Source of the DNA: Lachancea dasiensis
Lineage: Eukaryota > Ascomycota > Saccharomycetes > Saccharomycetales > Saccharomycetaceae
Assembly (NCBI GenBank): GCA_900074725.1
Contig: LT598454.1
Location: forward strand, 316,854-380,853
Length of the DNA stretch: 64,000 nucleotides
Reading direction: 5' to 3'
The notes under the pieces were generated by a model. The model saw nothing but the letters and a program-made list of their open reading frames with translations, did no database searches and had not been told where the DNA came from. Of this stretch, positions 19,043-28,944 are shown in pieces. The translations under genes were made by a program, and so were the position numbers. Numbering within the stretch: the first letter of the stretch is position 1; every line of letters begins with the position of its first letter.

Positions 19043-19114
19043 TCCGATATAGTGTAACGGCTATCACATCACGCTTTCACCGTGGAGACCGGGGTTCGAC
19101 TCCCCGTATCGGAG
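19043..19114 (+). tRNA. tE(UUC): tRNA-Glu, anticodon UUC
   Basis: The 72-nt sequence folds as a standard cloverleaf. Acceptor arms are TCCGATA and TATCGGA with the following G as discriminator; the D-arm holds the A box TAGTGTAACGGC. The anticodon loop is CTTTCAC with TTC at 19076-19078, and the T-arm GGGGTTCGACTCCCC holds the B box. There is no intron. It reads codons GAA and GAG. A T5 run follows directly. As far as I recall the sequence, it is the same as the S. cerevisiae tRNA-Glu(UUC). Confidence 0.98.
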
Positions 19115-19119
19115 CCTAC

Positions 19120-19124
19120 TTTTT
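19120..19124 (+). terminator. RNA polymerase III terminator of tRNA-Glu
   Basis: A run of five T residues starts 6 nt after the tRNA 3' end, the normal Pol III stop signal. Confidence 0.8.
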
Positions 19125-19223
19125 GCACCTTATACACAATAATGCACTACAGACATCTCCAGTGCTTGCATGCTCCTTTTGAAATTCTATCTTTATCCCT
19201 TACTTGAATTAAATTTATCAACG

Positions 19224-20528
19224 CTAAAACTTTACTCTTTGCGCCCCAACTGCCAAAAATCGAGTAGCGACATAACAACCGCATCCGACGAATGTCAGTA
19301 CCGCGCAGTATACAATCAACATGTTGTAGTCTCTTGCAGTGCCATCGCCTAGTATTGCTCCCCCAGTTGGGAAAGCCCATAAACTTGTCAAGGCAGTCAT
19401 AAAGTACATCATGCTAAACTTTCTCCCAAATTCTTCAATCTTGCAAACTTGGCCAACGCTGGCGGGGACCATGGACAATATAGATGAACAAAAAACACCA
19501 TAGACAGCTGAAAAGACGTAAAGCACATTGAGATTATGCCCAAAAGGTAACCATACGACGAGCGCCAGCACTGTCATCAAAAACAAACAGATGGTTAGAA
19601 TCATGATGAGCCCCACGTATCGATCAGCAAGGTACCCAGAGGTACGACCCAAAAGCCCGGCTGTATTGACAATGGTAATCAAGGTGTATGATGTACTTTC
19701 TGAAATTCCTTTCGAAAGAGCATAAGAGGGGTAGTATGTAGCAATAACCATTAACCCATTCTCGGCAAAACAGCATCCCAACGCGCAAAATAGAAACTTC
19801 CAGTCCTTCAAAAATCGAATGTCAAAACTGTGTTTAGCATAAATCAAGGCAATTTCCTTAAAAGAATGTCTCCTGGTATCATATTTCATGACGTCTGGGT
19901 TCTCTCGAGCGAGCAATACAGATGGTGTTGAGCATGCAGTCAGAACGAACGCCAGAATTCTGATTGCCCATTTGTAGCCCAGCTGCGAATATAACTTTCG
20001 CAGCATAACTGGAAACACGATCCCACCTATAGACCCTCCAATGGATGCGATCGACAGAGCATTGGCACGGTTTTGCTTGAACCACGTAGCCACACTTGAA
20101 ATGTAACAAGTCATTAAAATCCCTGAACCCGCGCCATACAAGACACCGAGGCATAAAATGAACTGATAAGTTTCTTTGCACTCGGCCAAACAAAATATGC
20201 CCACTGTTGAGAGTACAAATCCAACCCACTTGGTAGACTTGCATCCATTTCTGTCAAAATAGCAACCAGAAAAGATGCTAGAGGCATATACGAAAAATAC
20301 GTAGAGTGCGAAGATCCACGAAATTGTCGAAGACTCGACGGCGTGCAATTGATGATTCGAAATATAGGCCTGTATCGCCCCCACAGAGTTCATCATCCCG
20401 AAAACAGAGATCAGTCCAAAGCACGATCCCGCAACCACAGAGTACGCCCTCCATCCGCCATCTGCAAACTGAACTTCGGCATCTAGTTGAAGAACATCAA
20501 CAGATTCTTTTTTTGGTGCTAATGACAT
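19224..20528 (-). CDS. MFS monocarboxylate-porter-like permease (MCH family)
   Basis: Membrane transporter of the major facilitator superfamily, closest in character to yeast Mch2/Mch4/Esbp6. No substrate is proven for most of these in yeast. From the ATG at 20528 the product is about 434 residues with 12 predicted membrane spans. Family marks are DGGWRAYSVVAGSCFGLISVFGMMNSVGAIQAY at the first span (the D-G-G-W/Y-A motif of the family), GSGILMTCYISSVATWF, RANALSIASIGGSIGGIVFP, and a loop with TSGYLADRYVG. Only a short charged N-terminus is present, shorter than many MCH proteins. It lies between tRNA-Glu and ECM31, a place with no such gene in either S. cerevisiae sister region. Confidence 0.85.
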   Translation of the reverse strand: MSLAPKKESVDVLQLDAEVQFADGGWRAYSVVAGSCFGLISVFGMMNSVGAIQAYISNHQLHAVESSTISWIFALYVFFVYASSIFSGCYFDRNGCKSTKWVGFVLSTVGIFCLAECKETYQFILCLGVLYGAGSGILMTCYISSVATWFKQNRANALSIASIGGSIGGIVFPVMLRKLYSQLGYKWAIRILAFVLTACSTPSVLLARENPDVMKYDTRRHSFKEIALIYAKHSFDIRFLKDWKFLFCALGCCFAENGLMVIATYYPSYALSKGISESTSYTLITIVNTAGLLGRTSGYLADRYVGLIMILTICLFLMTVLALVVWLPFGHNLNVLYVFSAVYGVFCSSILSMVPASVGQVCKIEEFGRKFSMMYFMTALTSLWAFPTGGAILGDGTARDYNMLIVYCAVLTFVGCGCYVATRFLAVGAQRVKF

Positions 20529-21726
20529 TATAAGTGCATACACCAAGGTATTAAATAGCGACTTATGATGGCCAATATTGACTTACAGTGACTTCCTAAG
20601 CCTTGTCGCTCTTGGCATGACTTGAGATTCGAACTCTTTCTTTTGAAAACCAGTTTAAAAAATGCCTTCCAATGTATCCAAAGCACCCTCCCGAAATGAG
20701 ACGACCAGGCCAAGGGTTTGGATAGTAAGCAACAAACGAGGGCATTCAGAGCACCGGCAACTCAACAGAATTATGCTTGCTATTCTTTTTCGCCGCAGCG
20801 TAGAGAACTCACCTAGACCAGCATGACAATTCCTTTTTATTATTCTAGCACGTAGCATAAGACCGAAAGGCGGGAATGTCGAGCTATGAGCCCAGGACAC
20901 ACCATATTACTATTTTAAACCTCTTCGAATTCAGAAAATAAGTAGTATTCAGTGTTCCACTTGAATGCGTCCCTCATTGGCTCACGCATGACACATTGAA
21001 AAGTCTTGGCATTTGCGAATTGAAAGCCTCAATGCATTTGAATCTGCGCCATAAAAAAAGCAGGTGGAACTAGAGATTGTTAGGGAAGACATTGTTTGTT
21101 CTTCAGCATGCAACTAGCACTATGAATTTGAGGAAGGTTTAACTATATTTTATTTTTGGCCAAATAACGTAGGTACTCAAAGCACTTGTTGTAAAGTAAA
21201 CGGTGGCGAATGGGGATCACAATTTCTTTCATGTTGAAAGCCAGCTTTCTGGAAGTGCTGTCAATTTCCAACGATATATTCTCAATGGTTGACAATTTGA
21301 TTCCCACAGCTATAATACTATTCGACAAAATGACTGCTGGTAATGTGTCTCTGACGAATATGCAGACTAAAAGATTCAAAATTCGAATTCAAACAAGCTC
21401 ACTGTTTAGGAGGTATGGTAAAGTAATATGAATGAACTCTGGAGATTGGTTATAAATTTATCAATGTGCAACGGAATTATATGTCACGGTAAAACAACAA
21501 GAACCCTTTCGTATGCGCAGGGTATCCTAAAATTCAAGAAATTAGTCGGCAATGATAGGAACAATTGTTATGCCTTTTATGGAGGTCTTCGCTGTATGTC
21601 TTTGTAAAATCATTGTCTGACTCTCTTCAGCTTGCAATTTAAATGACACCGAAGTGACTAATGTACGAACGTTCTACAACGCCTGGGAACAAGATGGTGA
21701 TACACAGGGAACTTGGAGTACCATAC
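20529..21726. other. Divergent intergenic region MCH-like gene to ECM31
   Basis: About 1.2 kb. Opposed 73- and 78-codon ORFs overlap around 21143-21431. The minus-strand one encodes a plausible but unrecognised peptide, and I do not call it. A tRNA-like T-arm at about 20625-20640 lacks the rest of a tRNA. The ECM31 frame stays open upstream to an ATG at 21661. Confidence 0.5.
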
Positions 21727-22683
21727 ATGCTTCGAAAACTTCCAAAATATTTATCTAAATGCTACTCAAGTTATCCGATGGGGGGTGGTGTAGTCCGTTC
21801 CAAGACAATTACAGAACTTAAGACCAAATATCATGCTCAAGAACCCATTACGATGATCACAGCTCATGACTTCATAACTGCCAGCTGGGCTCAAAGTGCT
21901 GGATGTGATATGATTTTAGTAGGTGATTCGTTAGCAACAAATGCTCTAGGATATGAATCAACAACTCAAATAGGCTTGGAAGAGTTCCAATACCACGTTC
22001 AATCGGTTTGCAGAGCCCAAGGAGCGGCGTTCATCATGGCCGATATGCCGTTTGGTACATTTGAATCGAGCATAGAGAAAGGTGTAGAAACCGCAATTGC
22101 TTTAATGAAAAGCTCTCCGAAGGTGGGTGGTGTGAAGTTAGAAGTCGGGAGCACTTCAGGCGCCCTACGGGAGCAGGATTATAGTCTCAAATTGGCAGCA
22201 GCTTTGTGCTCGAGGGGAATCCCGGTAATGGGTCATGTAGGACTAACTCCTCAACGTGCACATGCTTTAAGTGGTTTTAAGGTTCAGGGAAGCAAGTCTG
22301 CCAAAGACGCTGCAGCAATCTACCAAACAGCACACGAATTGCAAGACTTAGGCTGTTTTGGTATTCTTCTGGAGTGCGTGCCACACAAGGTATCAAAGCA
22401 TATCACGGAAAGTCTAAGCGTCCCCACAATTGGCATTGGGGCTGGCAATGGAGTAAGTGGACAGGTGCTGGTGCAATCTGATCTTTTGGGCATGAACCTG
22501 GGCAAAATTCCCAAGCTGGCACAGAAGTATGGTGACTTACATGAACAAAGTGTTGGATTTATCCAACAGTATCTTGAGGACGTGGCTTCACAGCGTTTTC
22601 CAGATAACGATAGAAATGGGTTCAAGATTAAGGACGATGTATGGGGTGACTTCCTGGATCTGGTGGGCAATAGCTCAAAGTGA
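21727..22683 (+). CDS. ECM31: Ketopantoate hydroxymethyltransferase
   Basis: Transfers a hydroxymethyl group from methylene-THF to alpha-ketoisovalerate, the first step to pantothenate and CoA. The family signatures are clear: TMITAHDFITASW, DMILVGDSLATNALGYEST, FIMADMPFGTFE (metal and substrate binding), GVKLEVG, RGIPVMGHVGLTPQ, and VPTIGIGAGNGVSGQVLV. From the ATG at 21727 the leader MLRKLPKYLSKCYSSYP is basic and presequence-like, and its length before the catalytic domain equals that of S. cerevisiae Ecm31. In-frame ATGs at 21661 and 21694 would add 22 or 11 residues, so the start is uncertain. Its stop lies 46 bp from the convergent FMP30 stop. Confidence 0.94.
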   Translation: MLRKLPKYLSKCYSSYPMGGGVVRSKTITELKTKYHAQEPITMITAHDFITASWAQSAGCDMILVGDSLATNALGYESTTQIGLEEFQYHVQSVCRAQGAAFIMADMPFGTFESSIEKGVETAIALMKSSPKVGGVKLEVGSTSGALREQDYSLKLAAALCSRGIPVMGHVGLTPQRAHALSGFKVQGSKSAKDAAAIYQTAHELQDLGCFGILLECVPHKVSKHITESLSVPTIGIGAGNGVSGQVLVQSDLLGMNLGKIPKLAQKYGDLHEQSVGFIQQYLEDVASQRFPDNDRNGFKIKDDVWGDFLDLVGNSSK

Positions 22684-22729
22684 CGTGTGTCCTCTGATAT
22701 CTTATATGTAAATAGATCGTTGCTATGCA

Positions 22730-24121
22730 TTATTTAATCGTGACAGTCTTGCCTAACTCCGGGCAGTAACAACTATCCTCAACGCCCTCCCATTCTGCGA
22801 GCATTTCCAACTTCTCCTTGGGCTCACGGAAATACTCCCCGCTGAGAACAAAAGTTCCCCAATGTACTCCAAGTACATGTTGGGCCTCGAGATCCATCTT
22901 GATTTTCAGTACTTCTTCCGGGTTGATGTGTCTGGGTTTTTGATGCCATGAAGGACAATACTGACCACAAGGAAGTAGCGCTAATTTTACACCTCTTCCA
23001 AAGCGGTTGCTGATGCGTTTGAATAAATCCCAAACGTATCCTGTATCGCCTGCATGGAACATTATTGGCTTGGAATAATGCGAAAATAGGAAAGAACACC
23101 AAAGTGACCGATTGGTATCCACTAACGACCTACCAGACCAGTGCATCGCTGGTGTGCAAGAAACGTTGTAGATGGAGTCAGCTTTCTTTATTTGCGCCGT
23201 CTCCCACCATGAAAGCTCAATAACGTTGTCAACATCGTGATCTTTCATGAACTCTGCCATACCTTTGGGAACTATCCACAGCGGACGAGAATCACCATTA
23301 GCTCCCCAATATTCCATGCTTCTGAAATCAAGATGATCAGGATGGTTGTGAGAGACCAATATTACATCTGGCGTCGGCACCTGATGGATCTGCGCAGGCA
23401 TCTCGGTGATTCTCTTTGGACCCAAGCTTTCATGAATCAAGTAATCGGTAAATATTGGATCTGTCAGTATCTTGAACCCGTTATATATCACAAAATTGCA
23501 AGACTGGCCCAGCCATGTAGTATATACCGGCAAGTCCGGTTGAGAGTCCCTAGAAGTGTTTGATGCGAGAGCCCGGTCAGGGCTTAGTATTTCCACAGTA
23601 AGTTCCTCTCCAATATTTAAATGCAACTGACTTTCTTCATTAGTCCATGTTGGAGTGTGAATGGGCATCAGCTCGCTCATCGACCGCCTAGATGTTGGAA
23701 TCCCACCTCGATTTCGCTGGAAAAGCTCGAGAACTCTGTTTAGTGAAAATTCAAATGCGGTAAGCACTCGGTATTCTTTAAAAGGGTTAGCAAAGCGACC
23801 CAAGATTTCCAGAGGGGAGTATTTTACCAGTGTAGCATTGAAATGTTTCCCATCTTCGTGTTCTCTCACCTGCCGCTCCCGTTCGGTTATCTCTGCATTG
23901 GCCTGCCCAATGACATATAGAGCGTATCCAGAATACGGCACCAGTACTGTTAACAGAGCTTTCTTGAAATAGCCACCACCACTCCCAGAGTTTGATTTTG
24001 ATGTTTGAGCACTCTTTGAAGAAGTATTCTGGAACCTTTGAAAAGAGTTATAAGTCCTATACCGCCGAACTGCCGCATTATGTTGCGAACTTCTTCGAAG
24101 TCCGCTTCTTAAACTTTTCAT
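22730..24121 (-). CDS. FMP30: Mitochondrial NAPE-hydrolysing phospholipase D-like protein Fmp30
   Basis: Inner-membrane metallo-beta-lactamase-fold enzyme that makes N-acylethanolamines from N-acyl-PE and supports cardiolipin balance. From the ATG at 24121 the product is 463 residues. It starts MKSLRSGLRRSSQHNAAVRRY, a strong presequence, followed by a short hydrophobic stretch about 47-60 (ALLTVLVPYSGYALYVIG). The metal motif HNHPDHLD (HxHxDH) lies near 255, with later ligands in SCTPAMHWSGR, MFHAGDTGYV and VLGVHWGTFVLS. It matches YPL103C in order, next to ELP4. Confidence 0.95.
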   Translation of the reverse strand: MKSLRSGLRRSSQHNAAVRRYRTYNSFQRFQNTSSKSAQTSKSNSGSGGGYFKKALLTVLVPYSGYALYVIGQANAEITERERQVREHEDGKHFNATLVKYSPLEILGRFANPFKEYRVLTAFEFSLNRVLELFQRNRGGIPTSRRSMSELMPIHTPTWTNEESQLHLNIGEELTVEILSPDRALASNTSRDSQPDLPVYTTWLGQSCNFVIYNGFKILTDPIFTDYLIHESLGPKRITEMPAQIHQVPTPDVILVSHNHPDHLDFRSMEYWGANGDSRPLWIVPKGMAEFMKDHDVDNVIELSWWETAQIKKADSIYNVSCTPAMHWSGRSLVDTNRSLWCSFLFSHYSKPIMFHAGDTGYVWDLFKRISNRFGRGVKLALLPCGQYCPSWHQKPRHINPEEVLKIKMDLEAQHVLGVHWGTFVLSGEYFREPKEKLEMLAEWEGVEDSCYCPELGKTVTIK

Positions 24122-24521
24122 AACTGCAGTCGTCACGACAGCAATGATTAGCGACTAGAAACTTGCACGATGACTACTTCTTCCTGATTTTTCACCAGGT
24201 AATTATTAACAAGTCACAATGCCCGAAAGAGCTCTGAATGCTAGTCTTTAGCTATCGTTCTCGGTTTTCGGTGATTTACTTGAACTGGCTCTTCTCAATT
24301 CGATAAATTGGAAAACTATTGTAATGTCGACAAACTGTAATCCAAAAAAAGCGTACAGACAAGGTCAAGAGATCCTTTCAAAGCAGCTCACTGGGACTAG
24401 AGAAGCTGGAAATTGATCAGGCAAGACTTTGAACCTTTCTTTGCCACATTTTGATTCGTAATTTGGATAATTGTACAGACAGCCTGACGAGCTCCATCTC
24501 ATCGCAGAATTCAAGAGCACA
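24122..24521. other. Divergent intergenic region FMP30-ELP4
   Basis: About 400 bp holding both promoters. It is AT-rich with an A-run near 24345. No gene and no motif I can name with confidence. Confidence 0.5.
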
Positions 24522-25871
24522 ATGTCTTTCAGAAAAAGAGGCGAAGTTTTAGGTGGCCCTGGTGCTAACAGAGTCCCAACTTTGGGCACGGCTCCGGGGA
24601 GGCTGCCCTACCGGAGAACTCCTGGTGCCGATGAGTTAGGTAACATGACCGATCGGATGGGTGGTCTGTCGATGAGAGAAGCTCATGGACAGACAGACTC
24701 CACAGCAGCGACACAAGCTCCCCAGATTGATGCAAGCCATCCAGGCGTAAGACCTTCTCCAGCAACATCGCAGCTGACAACATCCACTGGATGTCAGGAC
24801 TTAGACAAGCTGTTGGGCCACATGGGATTGCCTCTGGGCCAAACGCTGCTGATCCAAGAACAGAGCGCCACGGACTTCAGCTCTGTTCTTACCAAGTTAT
24901 TTGCTGCCCAAGGTGCTGTACATAACAGAGCCGATGGTTCTAGTGCATTTTCTAAGGGTAACACCCATCTAGTGGCCCTTACATTGAATCAATCATTCGC
25001 TAAGGAACTTCCAGGGGTTTATCAGGGCTCCAAAAAGGACGTTAAACGGTCCAAGGTTTCCAATACCGAGTCAAAGATTACGGTCCAAAACACGCTTGAA
25101 TCGGCAACTTCCTCCCAGATAGCGCCCAGGGACTTGAAAATCGCTTGGAGATACGGATTAAATGACAAGTCCAAAAATGTAGCTCCTTCGAACAGTGACA
25201 TTGATCTAGAAAACTATCCTAATTATGCACATCAGTTTGATATTACGTCACGGTTAGTCCCGGCACCCACTTCTGCGGAACTGACGCTTATATCACCAAC
25301 TCAGCCATTGCCCGCTGTTTTGACCCAATTGCAAAGTGTATTCCAGAAGTATCCAAAGAAAATCATTCGGATTGTTCTCCCCAACTTGCTGCACCCTGTC
25401 ATGTATCCACCGAGTTATTCGCAACTTTCTGAAGTAATATCTTTACTGCACGGAATTCGATCCATTGTCAAGCAGAATGCTGAGCGTGCGGTACTTATGA
25501 GTACAATCTCAACAGACCTTTACTCTCAAACTGGGGGTCAGGTAATCACTACTGTCGAAAATCTGTTTGACTCGGTAATTGACCTGGAGCCTTTTCCACA
25601 GGAAATGTCGCAGTTTTTGAGCCGCGTCTACAAGTCACAGCCCAACAAAATACAACACGGGCTGGTGCATGTGCTGAAGCTACCTCTGCTAAGCGACAGA
25701 GGTGAAATGCACGTTATGAGATCCGAGTACGCCTTCAAGAACGGTAAGAAGAAGTTTGAGATCGAACCTTGGGGCATTCCGATCGATGATACTGAGGTTC
25801 AGGACTCCAAAAGTACACCAGAGACTTTAGCAGAGGAGCACAGTCACACTCGCGTATCATTGGACTTTTGA
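24522..25871 (+). CDS. ELP4: Elongator subunit Elp4
   Basis: RecA-fold subunit of the Elp4-Elp5-Elp6 ring, which binds tRNA on the Elongator complex that makes mcm5/ncm5 uridine at the wobble position. From the ATG at 24522 the product is 449 residues (456 in S. cerevisiae). It begins MSFRKRGEVLGGPGANRVPT, the PAXNEB family start. It continues with TSTGCQDLDKLLGHMGLPLGQTLLIQEQSATDFSSVL, DLKIAWRYGLN, and RIVLPNLLHPVMYPP. The frame is open further upstream to 24471 without an ATG. ELP3, the catalytic subunit, lies at 56.3 kb in the same window. Confidence 0.96.
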   Translation: MSFRKRGEVLGGPGANRVPTLGTAPGRLPYRRTPGADELGNMTDRMGGLSMREAHGQTDSTAATQAPQIDASHPGVRPSPATSQLTTSTGCQDLDKLLGHMGLPLGQTLLIQEQSATDFSSVLTKLFAAQGAVHNRADGSSAFSKGNTHLVALTLNQSFAKELPGVYQGSKKDVKRSKVSNTESKITVQNTLESATSSQIAPRDLKIAWRYGLNDKSKNVAPSNSDIDLENYPNYAHQFDITSRLVPAPTSAELTLISPTQPLPAVLTQLQSVFQKYPKKIIRIVLPNLLHPVMYPPSYSQLSEVISLLHGIRSIVKQNAERAVLMSTISTDLYSQTGGQVITTVENLFDSVIDLEPFPQEMSQFLSRVYKSQPNKIQHGLVHVLKLPLLSDRGEMHVMRSEYAFKNGKKKFEIEPWGIPIDDTEVQDSKSTPETLAEEHSHTRVSLDF

Positions 25872-26054
25872 GCGTACCGTGGTACTGAGATTTGATGAGC
25901 TTTCTATGTGCTAATCGTCATTCGTTATATCGGACTTAATCATATGTGAAATTCATCAAGTCATCCTCGGTTTAAAATCAAGCTACGACTCTGCTAAATT
26001 AGCAAGGCTTTGGAAGTCAAGACCCGTGTCATTGTCACCGAGCATCGCAGCGAG

Positions 26055-27260
26055 ATGCGAGCTTTGCGCTTCAATCAGGATGCTACTTGTTGCTCAGTAG
26101 CTATGTCTCCCAGCTCGCTTTGTATTTATAATTGCGATCCTTTCGGTAAATGCTTTGAGCTCGAAAACGGGAGCCGAAGTAGCAGCAGGGAAGACTTAGC
26201 CAGCCTTCAGCATTCGTCAGAGCCAGACTTTATAGTGGAGATGCTATTCTCCACTAGTTTGATCGCAGTTGTGGACAGAAGTCAGGGCTCACAGAAGAGT
26301 AAAAAACTGAAAATTGTCAACACTAAGCGTAAGTCTACTATATGCGAGTTAACTTTCCCGCATGAGATTCGAGATGTGGCCATGAATCGTAAGCGCATGT
26401 GTGTTCTTCTAGCAAGCGATCAAATTTTCATTTACGACATTTCGTGTATGAAGTTGCTCCAAACTATCGACGTATTGGAGGGGAAACTAGATATTGGCAC
26501 TCCCTACTCAAAACCGGCCGGCTCCAGCGCCGCCGAAGGGCAGGAGTCTAATGTACGAATGGCACTGAGTAGCGACAACAACAGCATCTTATGCTACAGT
26601 ACGTTTTCCCGGTCATCTAAAGACCAAAGAGTCTTTAACGATGTTGTAGTGTTTGACGCCTTGAATGTCACACCCGTTAATTACCTAAATTCGGTCCACA
26701 AAAGCAGCATAAGCTGTTTGGCCGTCACCCATAACGGAAAGCTGGTAGCCAGCGCTTCGGAAAGAGGTACCATAGTCAGAATCTTCCAGACGGGCTCGGA
26801 CGTAGAATTTGATGGCAACATGCCCCTACTACGCGAATTTCGTCGAGGGACGCGGCCGGCAGCTATCTACGAGATGAAATTCAATTCGACCGCTGCGCTC
26901 CTGGGCTGCGTAGGAGACACGGACACCATTCATGTGTTCAAACTGTCCGAGAGTCATGAAATGGAGAGCAGTCGTAGCTCTGACGGCCGAGATTCATGGA
27001 TAGAGTCCCGGTTGGCCAAAGACTCTCCCAAGCAGTTTGCGAGTTTTCTGTCTAAAAAGGTCATTTCTCGCATCCCCAGTCAGAGCGTAGCTCGGGACTT
27101 TGCATTTATGAAAGTGGCCGAGGAGGTCAAACATTGCATAGGGTTTCCAGAGGAGTTTCCCAACCAAGTTTACGTTGCCGGCAACGACGGAATTTTACAA
27201 ATTTACGAACTGCCGACAGAACACGGAGAATGTATACTGCTCAAGAACAGTAAGTTTTGA
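26055..27260 (+). CDS. ATG21: PROPPIN Atg21
   Basis: Seven-bladed propeller that binds PI3P and PI(3,5)P2 on vacuole and endosome membranes and helps recruit Atg8 lipidation machinery in the Cvt pathway. From the ATG at 26055 (MRALRFNQDATCCSVAMS, aligning with the S. cerevisiae start) the product is 401 residues. The lipid-binding FRRG motif (REFRRGTRP) follows a blade with SCLAVTHNGKLVASASERGTIVRIF. An open frame without ATG extends a little upstream. Order YPL101W-YPL100W is kept. Confidence 0.94.
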   Translation: MRALRFNQDATCCSVAMSPSSLCIYNCDPFGKCFELENGSRSSSREDLASLQHSSEPDFIVEMLFSTSLIAVVDRSQGSQKSKKLKIVNTKRKSTICELTFPHEIRDVAMNRKRMCVLLASDQIFIYDISCMKLLQTIDVLEGKLDIGTPYSKPAGSSAAEGQESNVRMALSSDNNSILCYSTFSRSSKDQRVFNDVVVFDALNVTPVNYLNSVHKSSISCLAVTHNGKLVASASERGTIVRIFQTGSDVEFDGNMPLLREFRRGTRPAAIYEMKFNSTAALLGCVGDTDTIHVFKLSESHEMESSRSSDGRDSWIESRLAKDSPKQFASFLSKKVISRIPSQSVARDFAFMKVAEEVKHCIGFPEEFPNQVYVAGNDGILQIYELPTEHGECILLKNSKF

Positions 27261-27374
27261 GCGAGAGTATTTGAAGTGAAGCAAAGTAAATGATCGTCAA
27301 AAATACATGTATCTTATGTAGGTGTGTTACAAAGTTTACCTCAGTTTTTAGACTTAGACTTCCACTCATGGCAT

Positions 27375-27923
27375 CTACCAAAGCCAGGCTAGGTACCACT
27401 TTCGGGACTTCTGCGAACGCTCCTGCTGGAGATGGGTTGAATTTTGTACAGCATCTGGCATTGAGTTCCTCTGTTCAATGGCCTCATCCAGTTCTTTCCG
27501 CAGCGCTTGAACTTCCTTGTCCAGCTCAATCTCTCGCTCGTCATACTCAAGCTTCCACCAAATCCAATGGCCTCCCAGATACACGAAGGAACTCATCAGT
27601 AAGAATATCCACATGGGTCTAACGAACTTTTGCAGGGCCATTTGTTGCTGTTGTTTTTCCTGAGACTGAATCTGCTTTAGCATATCAAGCTCATTCTGGG
27701 TGTTTAATTGATCTGTTCTCTCGTTAATCAGTCTCCTTACCAGCTCCGGATCAACATCGTCCAATGATTTCAGCTTCGCCAGCTCTTCTAAAGATTCAAT
27801 GTCAGACTTGTAACTCTTGTATCTGCGTGTGGCCACGCCAACGGCCTTCAGGCAGCTCAAGCGACTTACAAACACCGGGGAGATAATTCTGGACGCCACA
27901 GCAGGGCTTGCTAGGCCTGTCAT
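27375..27923 (-). CDS. INA17: Ina17, F1FO ATP synthase assembly factor
   Basis: With Ina22, forms the inner-membrane assembly complex that joins the peripheral stalk to the ATP synthase. The 182-residue product (162 in S. cerevisiae) starts with an Arg-containing, acid-free leader (MTGLASPAVASRIISPVFVSR...VATRRYKS). It then has the motif LEELAKLKSLDDVDPELVRRLINERT, one membrane span about 110-128 (RPMWIFLLMSSFVYLGGHWIWW), and a C-terminal coiled coil. It is identified by the ELAKLKSLDDVDPELVR region and by position between ATG21 and MGR2 (YPL099C). Confidence 0.9.
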   Translation of the reverse strand: MTGLASPAVASRIISPVFVSRLSCLKAVGVATRRYKSYKSDIESLEELAKLKSLDDVDPELVRRLINERTDQLNTQNELDMLKQIQSQEKQQQQMALQKFVRPMWIFLLMSSFVYLGGHWIWWKLEYDEREIELDKEVQALRKELDEAIEQRNSMPDAVQNSTHLQQERSQKSRKWYLAWLW

Positions 27924-28038
27924 CGCTTTAGTCTGTATATTTCACTTCGTAGATATATTGTTATTGATTGACGATATATAAATGCGTAATATATATGTTA
28001 TGTACATGTTAAACAGATCCGGGGCAAGCATCTGGCGT

Positions 28039-28398
28039 TCACAGACCGCTGATCTCTTTTTTGAATATACCGTACGTTTCTCTCGCCTTCCAAGCTTCGA
28101 GCCTGGCTCTTTGTTGCATGGAAATGGAGTTGTATGGCCGGGAAACCTGAGATTCTTCACTGCGAATAATGGAACCAATACTCATGAATAGACCGAAAGT
28201 AGCTGCAGAACCTGCAATATATTGTCCCAGAGTTCTGATATAGCCGTTTGGTCCAGGCCCCTGGGTCAAAATGGCGAACCCTCCGAAGAGAATACCGGTG
28301 CACACACCGACCGAGGTGCCCATCATCAACCCCATCTTGAACTTATCCCAATTCGAAGGTTGCTGCTGCTGACTGTAAACTTGTTTGACGGGAGGCAT
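28039..28398 (-). CDS. MGR2: Mgr2, TIM23 complex gatekeeper
   Basis: Small inner-membrane subunit of the TIM23 translocase that couples Tim21 and controls lateral release of preproteins; related to human ROMO1. The 119-residue product (113 in S. cerevisiae) has two membrane spans about 23-45 ([21 protein letters not shown], with small-residue packing) and 58-78 ([21 protein letters not shown]). The link [12 protein letters not shown] and the leader [11 protein letters not shown] are strongly conserved. Order matches YPL098C. Confidence 0.95.
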   Translation of the reverse strand: MPPVKQVYSQQQQPSNWDKFKMGLMMGTSVGVCTGILFGGFAILTQGPGPNGYIRTLGQYIAGSAATFGLFMSIGSIIRSEESQVSRPYNSISMQQRARLEAWKARETYGIFKKEISGL

Positions 28399-28944
28399 TT
28401 CTACAGATAGGACAAAGGCTGGGATTGAACGAGCTTCCTGGAAGGCTGGCCTTACTTGACGTATTGAATATGTTAAGCTAAGCTAAGATGTCAGTAACTC
28501 TGAAAAATTTCTTAAAATGTTAAGAGAAGAGACAGACTTGCCCAAAGACTAAAATGTAAATAAGAACCAGCGTAGCAAAGCGTAGATCGGGTATATGAGA
28601 CGTCAGTTTCTGACCAGCGGATAAAGAAAATGTAGCTTATAATTCGAGTCTAAATAAGGTCCAGTTAAGCAAAGTGAGCTAGCTGAAATCAATAATACTT
28701 TTTTGACACAGAGGCTTTGGGAAACTTAGCCACCGGTATCTCCACAGAGCAAACGTCAAACGCTCGCAATCAAACGTCCAAATAGAGGGCTTGCAAGATG
28801 TGGGCAACAAGTTGTGGAAACCTATATCTTCCCATACGATGAAACACCAATAACTTTGATTCTGATCTGGAAAGCCACCAAGTCTGGAAGCAGGGACTTG
28901 CGGCCAAAGCTAGAGCTTCTTACTGATTCCTTGTCTTCAATGCA
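28399..28944. other. Divergent intergenic region MGR2-MSY1
   Basis: About 550 bp with both promoters. It contains a short direct repeat TTAAGC/TAAGC near 28470-28485. No gene seen. Confidence 0.5.

Noticed and set aside
20614-20666. tRNA-like sequence on the minus strand (GAGTTCGAATCTC with GGCAT/ATGCC ends)
   Set aside because: Only a 3-bp T-stem forms, the spacing to the acceptor arm is wrong, and there is no D-arm or anticodon arm. Chance similarity.
21143-21379. 78-codon minus-strand ORF upstream of ECM31
   Set aside because: Opposed by another open frame of the same size, no recognised domain, no promoter or splice context. Left out for lack of support.
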